The translations under genes and the position numbers were made by a program. Below are positions 56,068 through 64,000 of a stretch of DNA of 64,000 nt, one piece after another (position 1 is the first letter of the stretch; each line of letters starts with the position of its first letter). The notes under the pieces were generated by a model that saw only the letters and a program-made list of their open reading frames with translations, did not search any database and had not been told where the DNA came from. This DNA comes from Thermostichus vulcanus str. 'Rupite'. GTDB lineage: Bacteria > Cyanobacteriota > Cyanobacteriia > Thermostichales > Thermostichaceae. Location: positions 23,629 through 87,628 of the forward strand of contig NZ_JAFIRA010000008.1 of assembly GCF_022848905.1 (NCBI RefSeq), read 5' to 3'.

Positions 56068-56916
56068 ATGGTCAGAATCCTTGGCTTTGTTCTGCTGGCT
56101 CTTGTGCTGTTCGGCCTTGTGGCAGTTTGGTACGGCGGATCCCATTGGCAGGCACAGACACAGGCGCTTCGGTCAGGTCTTAAAACGGCCCCACCCTCCC
56201 TGGCTTGCTACGACCCGCAAGAGCTGGAGGGGCTACCGCCGCCTGTGCAGCGCTACTTCCGCGCCGTCCTATCCGAGGGGCAACCGTTGGTTCACTCTGT
56301 GTACATCCGTCATACGGGCACCTTTAACCTCAGCGAGAACGGCGACCATTGGCGACCCTTCACCTCCACCCAATGGGTGACGACACAACCTCCTGGATTT
56401 TTGTGGGATGCTCAGATACCCATGCTGCCGGGCGTAGTGGCGCGAGTGCATGATGCCTACATTCAGGGAGAAGGGATCCTCCATGCCGCGCTGTTGGGCC
56501 TGATCCCGCTGGTGCATCTGCAAGACAGAACTGAGACTGCCGCCGGGGAACTGATGCGCTGGTTTGCAGAAACCGCTTGGTATCCAACGGCTTTGCTGCC
56601 TAGTCAGGGGGTGCAGTGGGATCCCGTGGATGACAGCTCCGCCTGGGCCACCATTCGGGATGGCGACTTGAGCTTGAGGTTGCTGTTTCACTTTGACGCT
56701 GAGGGGTTGATCCAGACCGTCCGAGCGGAAGCCCGTGGACGCGCTGTGGGGGGAGAGGTGATCCCCACCCCTTGGGAAGGGCGTTGGTCAGCCTACGAGC
56801 GGCGGCAGGGTATGCTGGTGCCCACGCAAGGGGAGGTGGCCTGGATTTTGGCCGATGGGGCAAAACCCTACTGGCGGGGTCAGATCACTGAGCTAGCCTA
56901 CGAATTTAACCAGTAG
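56068..56916 (+). CDS. DUF6544 family membrane-anchored protein
   Basis: 282 residues. One N-terminal helix (LGFVLLALVLFGLVAVWY) anchors a beta-rich domain with VQRYFRAVLSEGQPLVHSVYIRHTG and FLWDAQIPMLPGVV, known only as an uncharacterised family. ATG 56068 with AGAAGGT upstream is preferred over the frame start at 56041. It probably forms a unit with the nitroreductase gene. Function unknown. Confidence 0.65.
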   Translation: MVRILGFVLLALVLFGLVAVWYGGSHWQAQTQALRSGLKTAPPSLACYDPQELEGLPPPVQRYFRAVLSEGQPLVHSVYIRHTGTFNLSENGDHWRPFTSTQWVTTQPPGFLWDAQIPMLPGVVARVHDAYIQGEGILHAALLGLIPLVHLQDRTETAAGELMRWFAETAWYPTALLPSQGVQWDPVDDSSAWATIRDGDLSLRLLFHFDAEGLIQTVRAEARGRAVGGEVIPTPWEGRWSAYERRQGMLVPTQGEVAWILADGAKPYWRGQITELAYEFNQ

Positions 56917-57415
56917 ATCTTCGGGGGCTGGCTGTTTCAAAAGGTGGATTCCTGATTGTATTTCACGAGTATCGAGTCCAATACTCAATCCAAAGGGTAG
57001 ATAATCGAGAAGACGGTTAAAATAAGTACAATGACAGAAAGGCTGACTCTGAAAGAACACGCAAGCAGAATGAAAAATTGATAATGGCTCCCTTAACACA
57101 CTAGATGGTTTTCACGCCCTGCTGAGCCTGTCAAAGAAAAACCTATTTAGCAAGGGGAATTTGGGGATCCCTGCCCAAGGAGAGAGCAACACTTGCCTAG
57201 CCCTATTTTTTGCCTTAATGATTCTTAACTATTTTATCCAGGCCCATTATCGTCAAACTTCAAGGCGTTTCTCCGTAGGATTGAAGCTGCTGCGGGTGAA
57301 TTTTTGTAGTTACGCATACATTTTCTTCGGGAATAGAGGGTGCTAGACTTCAATCGCGGGCAAACAGAATGCCTGTTTTTTGATGTTCTATCGCAGATGT
57401 AGGGGGGAGACAACT
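56917..57415. other. Gene-free gap
   Basis: 499 bp between the DUF6544 and SnoaL genes, with short unsupported ORFs only. One GGGATCCC at 57165-57172. Low-complexity AT-rich stretches occur around 57060-57100 and 57200-57240. No RNA structure noticed. Confidence 0.35.
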
Positions 57416-58072
57416 GTGGCGACAACACAAGACTTACCGCTCTGGGTGCAAGATCGTGAAGCCGTGATTCAGCATGATGAGGGTGTGCAATGGCGTGATG
57501 GTCAACGGCCAGACTACTCACGAACCAATACTTTTCTCGAACAAGAGCGTCAATGCAATCATGCGGAAGGCTCCTTGAACGCTATTGCCCACAATCTGGT
57601 GCGGGTGTTTGAGATGGAAGCCTCCTTCAAAACCAATCCCCAGCAGTGGCTGTCTATCGTCACAGATAAGTTTCGCATGAGCACCAATGGCGGCAAGGCA
57701 TATACAGCCGAGGACATTGTAGAGCGGGGCACCTACAACCTCTTTTTAGAAGACTCCGATCATTATCGGGCCTCCGAAGAAACCTTTGAGTCCTCCTATA
57801 ACCTCTTCCATAATGCTTTCCCGGATGGTTTCCACTGGGAACTGGTTGAAGTGGTGGCAGGCCCTCCCAATGTTGTTTTTAAGTGGAGACACTGGGGGAC
57901 ATTCAAGGGGGCTTATAAAGGTTACCAGCCTACTGGAGAAACCATTGAAGTGGTGGGGCTCAGCATCGCCAAAGTCACTGAGGATCTGAAGATTGAATCG
58001 GTGGAACACTTCTTTGATACGAATAACATGCTGATGAAACTGACGAGTGGCAAATGCCCCGTTAGCCACTAA
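57416..58072 (+). CDS. SnoaL-like/ester cyclase domain protein
   Basis: 218 residues. The C-terminal two thirds has the SnoaL/NTF2-like pattern: YNLFHNAFPDGFHWELVEVVAGPPNVVFKWRHWGTFKGAYKGYQPTGE and IESVEHFFDTNNMLMKL (long blocks shortened by key residues VxWRWxGTHxGxF). These folds act as cyclases, binding proteins or enzymes on small hydrophobic ligands. GTG 57416 is preferred because GGGGGAG lies 6-7 bases before it; the longer frame starts at 57380. Its ligand is unknown. Confidence 0.68.
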   Translation: MATTQDLPLWVQDREAVIQHDEGVQWRDGQRPDYSRTNTFLEQERQCNHAEGSLNAIAHNLVRVFEMEASFKTNPQQWLSIVTDKFRMSTNGGKAYTAEDIVERGTYNLFLEDSDHYRASEETFESSYNLFHNAFPDGFHWELVEVVAGPPNVVFKWRHWGTFKGAYKGYQPTGETIEVVGLSIAKVTEDLKIESVEHFFDTNNMLMKLTSGKCPVSH

Positions 58073-58261
58073 AGCGGTGCAACGGTTCTACATTCAAAGT
58101 CAACTCAAGACAATACACGATGGGCTGCCCAGAGAAAGGGTGGCCTATTTTTTACACTTCGGAAGATGACACTTGTGATACCTGTCACTGCCCTTAAGCT
58201 ATTTTGGGGTCAGGCTGTGGAAGGTCACCTTAATTCTGTCCTGTGTTTGGAGAGCTTGGTT

Positions 58262-59311
58262 ATGTGTAACCGGTGGGTTTTGATGTTCGGGATCCCTGTG
58301 ATCACAGGATTGTGGGGCGGGATCCCTGTGGTAGCTCAGTCGGCCAATCCGACTCTCTGTCAGCAATTTCCACAGGATATCCGCTGTACCCTTTCTGCTC
58401 CTAGCCAGAGTGGACAAGCACTGCAACCGACATCCCGACCTCGGATTGCTGTCCTGGATTTTGATTTCAGCAGCCTCAGCAATCCCTACAGCATTCCCAA
58501 TGCCTCCCGGGGAGTGAGTGATGTCTTGGTGGATCGATTGGTGAAAGATGGAACGTTCTCGGTGATCGAACGGTCGCGGCTAGAAGCCATCTTGGCTGAG
58601 CAAAACCTGGGTCTATCTGGGCGATTGGATGCCAACACAGCCGCTCAAGTGGGGCGAATCCTGGGGGTAGATGCCGTGATCATCGGTAGTGTGACGCAGT
58701 TTGATGTGTCTGTACGCCGCTCCGGGGGAGGGGCCCCTGTCTTGACTCCGTTTGGGCGGTTCCCGGTGGCGGTGGGGGCTGAGTCGGTGGATGCGGATGC
58801 CAATGTGCAGCTGAATGTCCGCTTGGTCAGCACCAGCACTGCGGAAATTTTGACGGTCGTGGAAGGTCGGGGAAACATCAGCCAGTCCGATAGCACCGTA
58901 ACTGTGGCTGGCTTTGGGGGGGGATCCGCCACCAGCAATGAAGAAAAGCTGTTGGTATTGGCCACTCAACAGGCTGTGGATCAAGTGGCGGGTCAGTTGG
59001 TGGCCGCTGCTGGACGTTTGGCTGCTCAACCGCAAGCCTTGCCGACGGTGGATGCCCTAGTGGCAGATGTGTATGGCAACCAGGTGATATTGAATAAGGG
59101 CAGCCGTGATGGGTATCGAGTGGGTTTAATTCTCTCGGTGGAGCGGGTGGTGCGGGAAGTCACGGATCCAGCCACAGGGGCAGTGTTGCGTAAATTAACT
59201 GAGCCTGCCGGACAGATCCAACTCACAGAAGTGGATGATGGCTCCAGCGTTGGGCGTATTCTCAGCGGAGCAAGCTTCTCGGTAGGGGATGTCGCTAAGC
59301 CGATTCAGTAA
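58262..59311 (+). CDS. CsgG/HfaB-like secreted protein
   Basis: 349 residues. A signal-like hydrophobic segment is followed by RPRIAVLDFDFSS, VLVDRLVKDGTFSVIERSRLEAILAEQNLG, and AAQVGRILGVDAVIIGSV, the CsgG core. CsgG in enterobacteria forms the curli export pore; other members are lipoproteins of the outer membrane. No csgA, B, E or F genes flank it, and no lipobox is seen. A region of about 100 residues after the core is unassigned. ATG 58262 is used; the longer frame starts at 58166. Confidence 0.72.
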   Translation: MCNRWVLMFGIPVITGLWGGIPVVAQSANPTLCQQFPQDIRCTLSAPSQSGQALQPTSRPRIAVLDFDFSSLSNPYSIPNASRGVSDVLVDRLVKDGTFSVIERSRLEAILAEQNLGLSGRLDANTAAQVGRILGVDAVIIGSVTQFDVSVRRSGGGAPVLTPFGRFPVAVGAESVDADANVQLNVRLVSTSTAEILTVVEGRGNISQSDSTVTVAGFGGGSATSNEEKLLVLATQQAVDQVAGQLVAAAGRLAAQPQALPTVDALVADVYGNQVILNKGSRDGYRVGLILSVERVVREVTDPATGAVLRKLTEPAGQIQLTEVDDGSSVGRILSGASFSVGDVAKPIQ

Positions 59312-59398
59312 ACTGGCTATGGCTCCACCTAGGCAGACATGAGTTAGTTTCTCTTTGGGCTGCAGGATCCCTCTGCCTAATTCCTGATCCGTCTCAAT

Positions 59399-59688
59399 CT
59401 ACTCATGCAGGATGACTTCCACATTTTTGTATTTGAGAATGATTTCCCTAACTTGTTTGACTGGATAAGATTTGGCTTGATTGCCTTGCAGCTGAATATT
59501 AATAATTTTAATTTCAGCAACCCCATCTTTTGTATAGATGTGTATAGATGTGTATAGATGTGATGGCTACCTCTAATGTGTTCTGCAAACCCAAGTCTTT
59601 TCAAAACTTGGCAAAGATCAGCAAAGGGAATGCTTGTGTCAGACGTTCCCAACAGGATCTTTGCCAAGAACTTATCAAACTGAGTCAA
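59399..59688 (-). pseudogene. HicA-family toxin gene, out of frame through a 10-bp triplication
   Basis: The first 45 residues read as HicA/YcfA: ADLCQVLKRLGFAEHIRGSHHIYT, with the His of the catalytic GSHHIY motif. Then three copies of a 10-bp unit (59531-59560) shift the frame. Removing two copies gives HIYTKDGVAEIKI, NIQLQGNQAK and VKQVREIILKY to a stop at 59399-59401, a normal HicA of about 90 residues; four copies would also be in frame. No HicB is adjacent. The start is TTG 59688, 22 bp downstream of chlH's stop. The present product would be inactive. Confidence 0.8.
59531..59560. repeat. Three tandem copies of a 10-bp unit inside hicA
   Basis: TGTATAGATG is repeated exactly three times at 59531-59540, 59541-59550 and 59551-59560, followed by TGATGG. 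Unit length is not a multiple of three, so each gain or loss shifts the hicA frame. Confidence 0.97.
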
Positions 59689-59710
59689 GAGATCTTTCCC
59701 TCTTCAGTAG

Positions 59711-62700
59711 CTACTCAATCCCCTCAATCTTGTCCTCGATCTCCTGATATAGCTCCTGCAGCCGCTCAATATTGGCCTGTGAGGTCTCCCAATAGCCGCG
59801 ACCATTCACCTCCAGCAGGGATCCGACAATACGCCGAAAAGAATGGGGGTTGAGGTTCATCAGCCGTTGGCGCATCGCCTCATCCTTGATGAAGGTCTCG
59901 TTGGTTTCCTCGTAAACCCAGTTATCGACAGCCCCAGCGGTGGCGGACCAACCGGAGGTGTTCACCAAGCGCTTTGCGATCTCCCGCACCCCTTCGTACC
60001 CATGCTTGAGCATGCCCTCGTACCACTTGGGATTGAGCAGCTTGGTGCGGGCATCCAGTCGGACGGTTTCGCTCAGGGTACGGATCTGGGCGTTGGGGGT
60101 GGTAGTATCCGCCATATAGGCCGAGGGAGTTTTGCCATCCTGGCGCAAGCTCTGCACCAACTTGGTCGGATCCGAGTCGAAGTAGTGGCTGACATCCGTC
60201 AGGCTGATTTCCGATGAATCCAGGTTTTGGAAGGTGACATCCACCGTCTTGAGGCTGGACTCAAACAGTTGCCGCATCTGCTGGTTGGGTAGGTTGGAAC
60301 CAAAGGCGAAGGATTTGCGGGTGAGATACATTTCCCGCAGCTCGCTTTCGTCTTCCCAGGAGCTGTTTTCCACGGCCAAATTGACGTTGGAGGAATAGGA
60401 TCCCGAGGCATTGGAAAAGACGCGGGTGGCGGCTTGGCTTAGGGTCAGGCCCATTTCTTCCGCTTGTTGTAGAGCATGTTTGCGGACAAAGTTTTGCTCT
60501 AGAGGCTCAACAGCTTCCGCAGCCAATTTCACGGCGCGGTCAATCAAATCCATCTGATTCACAAATAAATCGCGAAATACACCGGAGCAATTGACCACCA
60601 CATCGATGCGGGGCCGACCCAGTTCTTCCAGTGGAATCAGCTCCACTTTGTTCACCCGACCGAGGGCATCTGGCTTGGGCCGTACCCCCAGCAAACACAG
60701 CACCTGAGCCAAGGACTCACCGTAGGTTTTGATGTTATCCGTGCCCCAGAGCACCACCGAAATGGTTTCGGGATACTTGCCACCGTTGACGCTCATTTCC
60801 CGCGCCAGCAGCCGTTCCACCACAATTTCGGCTGACTTAATCGCCGCTGAGGTGGGAATGGACTGGGGATCCAAAGCATGAATGTTTTTCCCAGTGGGCA
60901 ACACATTGGGATTGCGAATCGGATCCCCACCCGGCCCTGGCACAATGTATTCTCCTTCCAAGGCCCTGAGCAGGGATCCCAGTTCAAAATCTGCCGTCAC
61001 TTGTTTGAGGCATTCTTCCAAAAACTCGAACAAGGGCTTAAGCAAGTCGGAATCCACATGGGGATATCCGGCCTCTTTCAGGGCAGTCACCCAGGGGGCT
61101 TGGCGGCCCATGTTAAAGAAGTTAAGCTTCGAAACTTTGGAGACGCGCCCTTCGGCGTCGGTTTGCTCCTTCACCAGCGCAGCGACCGCTTTTTGGCAGG
61201 CTTTGTTGATCTGATCCAGCAGTGCAGTATCTGCCAAATTACCCCGATCCCGACTGCGATACAGGTCATCAATATCGCGTCCCAAACTTTGGGCGATAAT
61301 GCGCGGTAGACCAAGGATCTCTTCTTCGGGGCGGTCAATGCTGGCGATACTCACCAGGGTGGCAATCGCCTCTTCAGCGGTGGGAGGGGCACCAATAACA
61401 TGCAGGCCGCAGGGCAAGAGCCGCGACTCAATTTCCATCAACTTGGCGTAGAGCTTGCCAACAACGGTATCCCGTTCTTCCAAACTCAACTCCGCTGCAT
61501 CCACCTCCGGCAACTCCACATCCTTGTCCAGATTGACCATGCGGGCTTTGTCGCAAATGGTATTGACAATTTGGATCCCGCGTCCTCCTTCCCGCAGGCT
61601 TTGGTAGGAGCCGATCAACTCCCGCAATTCCTGCAAACCTTTGTAGAGTCCGGCATTTTCGGCAGGCGGAGTCAGGTAGCTGATGGTACAGGCATAGCCC
61701 CGCCGTTTGGCAATCGTCGCCTCACTGGGATTATTGGCGGCATAGTAATAGAGATTGGGAATGGATCCAATCAAATTGTCGGGATAGCACTCCCCGGACA
61801 TACCAATTTGTTTGCCGGGCATGAACTCCAGGGATCCGTGGGTGCCAAAGTGCAGTACCGCATCCGCCCCCCAGATTTTTTCCAGATAGGTGTAGTAGGC
61901 GGCAAAGCCGTGGTGAGGGCTAGCGGACTTAGAAAACAGCAGCCGCATCGGATCCCCTTCATAGCCGAAGGTGGGCTGTACCCCGATGAACACATTACCG
62001 AAATGCTTACCGTAAATGAGTAGATTTTGCCCGTCGGTATTCAATTGACCAGGTGCCGGCCCCCAATATTTTTCAATCGCTTTGACATTGGGGGTGAGGC
62101 TTTCGTATTCTCGCACAGACAGTTTGGCAGCGATGTTCAACTCAGGGCTGGCATATTGGGCCTGAGCATCGTGCAAGATGGACTCCATCAACGCCTGGGG
62201 AGTTTCTGGTAATTCAGATCCCAGATCGTAGCCATTACTGGCCAAAGCCTGCATCACCCGATGGATGGAGGAAAACACATCCAAGTAGGCCGCCGTGCCC
62301 ACATTGCCTTTATCCGGCGGGAAGCTGAAGACGGTGATGGCAATTTTTTTGTCTAGCTTGGGTTTGCGGCGCAAATTGGCCCATTTGATTGCTCGCGCTG
62401 CAATCAACTCAATCCGATCCTGCAGGGCGTGCGCTTTGCCCGTGGCCGCATCCCGTCCTGACAAAATGATCGGGTCAATCGCCCCATCCAGTTCGGGAAT
62501 GGCAATCTGCAACGCCACCTGCACCGGGTGCAAGCCCAGGTCGCTATCCGCCCATTCTTCGGTGGATTGAAACACCAACGGCAACGCCACCATATAGGGA
62601 CGATTCAGCCGCTGCAAGGACTCCACCGCCTTGGGATGATCCTGCCGGGCCGGGCCACCCACCAACGCAAAGCCTGTCAAAGACACCACCGCATCCACAA

Positions 62701-63679
62701 TCGGCGCTGTTTTCTCGGCATTCCAGAAGAACTCATTCACCGGCTTGGAAAAATCCAGTCCCCCAGCAAAAATGGGCAGTACCCGCGCCCCCCGCGACTC
62801 CAGCTCCTGCACCATCGCCACATAGTGGGCATCATCGCCGGTAACCAAATGGGTTCGCTGCAACACCAGCCCCACACAGGGAGCCAAGGGATCCTTCACC
62901 TCCTCCGGCAGATCCTCACGGGCGTTCAACCAGGTCAGATACTCCGGCACAGTGGCGAACATCTGCGGCGCCAGCGGATGCCAGATGCCCATATCCAGAA
63001 AGGTGACCGGCTCGGCAAAGGTGACCTGATCTTTCATCCCCGGCAGATAGCGATCCGCCAGCATCAGCAAAAAGTTCTCCAGGTTATCGGTGGATCCCCC
63101 CAGCCAATACTGGAAGCTGAGCATAAAATTGCGGGCATCCTGCGCCTTATCAAAGGGCAGATACTTCAGCACCTTGGGCAGGGTCTGCAACAGCTTCAGC
63201 ATGCCGTCTTGGAAGCTGGATCCCTGTTTTTCTTTGCGCTTGCGCATGAACTGGGCAATCGCGCTCTTAGACTGGCCCAACTGCGCCATGGAGAAGGATC
63301 CCATTTTGTTGAGGCGCATCACCTCTGGCATGGACGGGAACACAACCGCAGCATCCAGTCGCTCCCGCACCGGCTCCACCGCCTGTACCACCTTCTGGGC
63401 AATATCTTCGATAAAAATCAGGGATCCGATAAAAACATTCGCCGTCTTCAGATCCTGCTTAAACGCCTCATACCCAGCGGGATCCCGTAGCTCCTCGACA
63501 AGATAACCCGACATCTCGACAGCTAAACGGGGATGTTGGCTGTTGATACGCTGCACCGCTGCCGTCAGGGCACTCTGATACTGCGGCTCCAACACCACAT
63601 ACACCACCTTCATCAGGGTGCGATCCCGCAGGTCGCTGGGGGCAATGTGACGGGTTGTGGGCTTGACCAGAGTAAACAT
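59711..63679 (-). CDS. chlH: Magnesium chelatase subunit H
   Basis: 1322 residues, the usual size. It binds protoporphyrin IX and carries out Mg2+ insertion with ChlD and ChlI, the first committed step of chlorophyll synthesis. CobN/Mg-chelatase blocks include [52 protein letters not shown] and [33 protein letters not shown] 63679 (MFTLVKPT) matches the family start; the open frame to 63817 adds 46 unrelated residues. It is monocistronic or followed by the hicA pseudogene. Confidence 0.97.
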   Translation of the reverse strand: MFTLVKPTTRHIAPSDLRDRTLMKVVYVVLEPQYQSALTAAVQRINSQHPRLAVEMSGYLVEELRDPAGYEAFKQDLKTANVFIGSLIFIEDIAQKVVQAVEPVRERLDAAVVFPSMPEVMRLNKMGSFSMAQLGQSKSAIAQFMRKRKEKQGSSFQDGMLKLLQTLPKVLKYLPFDKAQDARNFMLSFQYWLGGSTDNLENFLLMLADRYLPGMKDQVTFAEPVTFLDMGIWHPLAPQMFATVPEYLTWLNAREDLPEEVKDPLAPCVGLVLQRTHLVTGDDAHYVAMVQELESRGARVLPIFAGGLDFSKPVNEFFWNAEKTAPIVDAVVSLTGFALVGGPARQDHPKAVESLQRLNRPYMVALPLVFQSTEEWADSDLGLHPVQVALQIAIPELDGAIDPIILSGRDAATGKAHALQDRIELIAARAIKWANLRRKPKLDKKIAITVFSFPPDKGNVGTAAYLDVFSSIHRVMQALASNGYDLGSELPETPQALMESILHDAQAQYASPELNIAAKLSVREYESLTPNVKAIEKYWGPAPGQLNTDGQNLLIYGKHFGNVFIGVQPTFGYEGDPMRLLFSKSASPHHGFAAYYTYLEKIWGADAVLHFGTHGSLEFMPGKQIGMSGECYPDNLIGSIPNLYYYAANNPSEATIAKRRGYACTISYLTPPAENAGLYKGLQELRELIGSYQSLREGGRGIQIVNTICDKARMVNLDKDVELPEVDAAELSLEERDTVVGKLYAKLMEIESRLLPCGLHVIGAPPTAEEAIATLVSIASIDRPEEEILGLPRIIAQSLGRDIDDLYRSRDRGNLADTALLDQINKACQKAVAALVKEQTDAEGRVSKVSKLNFFNMGRQAPWVTALKEAGYPHVDSDLLKPLFEFLEECLKQVTADFELGSLLRALEGEYIVPGPGGDPIRNPNVLPTGKNIHALDPQSIPTSAAIKSAEIVVERLLAREMSVNGGKYPETISVVLWGTDNIKTYGESLAQVLCLLGVRPKPDALGRVNKVELIPLEELGRPRIDVVVNCSGVFRDLFVNQMDLIDRAVKLAAEAVEPLEQNFVRKHALQQAEEMGLTLSQAATRVFSNASGSYSSNVNLAVENSSWEDESELREMYLTRKSFAFGSNLPNQQMRQLFESSLKTVDVTFQNLDSSEISLTDVSHYFDSDPTKLVQSLRQDGKTPSAYMADTTTPNAQIRTLSETVRLDARTKLLNPKWYEGMLKHGYEGVREIAKRLVNTSGWSATAGAVDNWVYEETNETFIKDEAMRQRLMNLNPHSFRRIVGSLLEVNGRGYWETSQANIERLQELYQEIEDKIEGIE

Positions 63680-63933
63680 GCGGTCGCTCTCCGTTGTGCA
63701 ATGCAAAGGGTGAAACAGGTTAGAGGATGGGCATTTTCCCCTATCGCCTGTCTCTCGTTCTACCAGAGAAACGGCGCTGGCTTCGTCAAGAGCCGTAACA
63801 GCCGCAACAATTCGCAACGATCCCTGATGCTCTGCAAGGATAGGAGGGATCCCTAGGTTAGAGGGGCTTTAGGCCTCTTTCGTCAGTATGGGGAGGCTAG
63901 GCTTGAGGTAGAAGCTGAACTCCTTACCCAGCC

Positions 63934-64000
63934 ATGACTCTAGCTCGTCAGGCGCTACCCACCCTTCAAGTCCTTGATGACTACTGTGAGGCCTACCGCC
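63934..64000 (+). CDS. Partial ORF at the window edge, possibly a transposase start
   Basis: From ATG 63934: MTLARQALPTLQVLDDYCEAY, running out of the window. The opening resembles IS4/IS701-type transposase N-termini as I remember them, but 22 residues are too few to be sure. The 250 bp before it hold no gene; an imperfect stem (AGAGGGGCTTTAGGCCTCT) lies near 63860. Confidence 0.3.
   Translation, partial: MTLARQALPTLQVLDDYCEAYR

Noticed and set aside
62528..63490. 320-residue plus-strand ORF antisense to chlH
   Set aside because: Its composition (His, Gln, Arg, Leu rich) and lack of any motif mark it as a shadow of the chlH frame.

Overview
The window is chromosomal DNA of an oxygenic cyanobacterium. 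It carries psbE-psbF-psbL-psbJ, psaL-psaI, magnesium chelatase chlH, a ferredoxin-type 8-vinyl reductase (bciB), a divergent psbA paralogue and several families known mainly from cyanobacteria (DUF1818, DUF3143, GH57/DUF3536). The octamer GGGATCCC and its core GGATCC recur every few hundred bases, inside genes as well as between them, as HIP1 does in other cyanobacteria. From memory this palindrome is typical of the hot-spring Synechococcus/Thermostichus lineage (JA-3-3Ab type). That assignment is inference; no 16S or other marker is present.

Layout. 1-9.1 kb: 3' part of a site-2 protease, aspartate kinase with four ACT domains, then on the minus strand a RetSat/CrtISO-like oxidoreductase downstream of a highly divergent D1 protein, ilvE, a tnpB remnant, fabG and a methyltransferase. 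9.1-18.9 kb: era and a SpoIID protein, DUF1818, a CoxM/XdhB-type FAD subunit, a complete BMP-type nucleoside ABC transporter with one permease on the opposite strand, and a MoxR ATPase. 19-29 kb: Rrf2 regulator, S1-domain protein, a hendecad-repeat tail-anchored protein, bciB, a YuiH-like molybdoenzyme, a LuxR-type response regulator, an RNase R/II family enzyme, an orphan PD-(D/E)XK protein, ogt and an EamA transporter. 29-40 kb: frameshifted Uma2 gene, phosphoketolase, mraY, a second hendecad protein, an NMT1-type binding protein, GH57 amylase, marR and moeA.

40.6-48.3 kb: a compact seven-gene Mrp-type antiporter operon (C, D, E, F, G, DUF4040, MbhE-MnhB fusion) without an MrpA/NuoL subunit, a vapC remnant cut at a duplicated GGGATCCC-containing repeat, and carB. 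48.3-50.7 kb: a 235-bp MITE-like element, psbEFLJ and psaLI. 50.7-64 kb: a dockerin-like secreted protein, rpmB, gloB, DUF3143, a J-domain protein, rpmF, an Acg-like nitroreductase, DUF6544, SnoaL and CsgG proteins, a HicA toxin gene put out of frame by a 10-bp triplication, chlH, and a partial ORF at the edge.

How the genes work together. Chlorophyll synthesis (chlH, bciB) and photosystem subunits form one theme. Molybdenum cofactor use (moeA, YuiH-like protein, XdhB-like subunit) beside a purine-nucleoside-type importer suggests purine salvage or catabolism. Small mobile or toxin remnants (tnpB, vapC, Uma2, hicA, MITE) are scattered in the gaps. The strongest candidate for undescribed biology is the D1 paralogue at 4269-5339, which by alignment has lost most manganese-cluster ligands and the His198 ligand of the primary donor chlorophyll, and lies just upstream of an oxidoreductase gene on the same strand.
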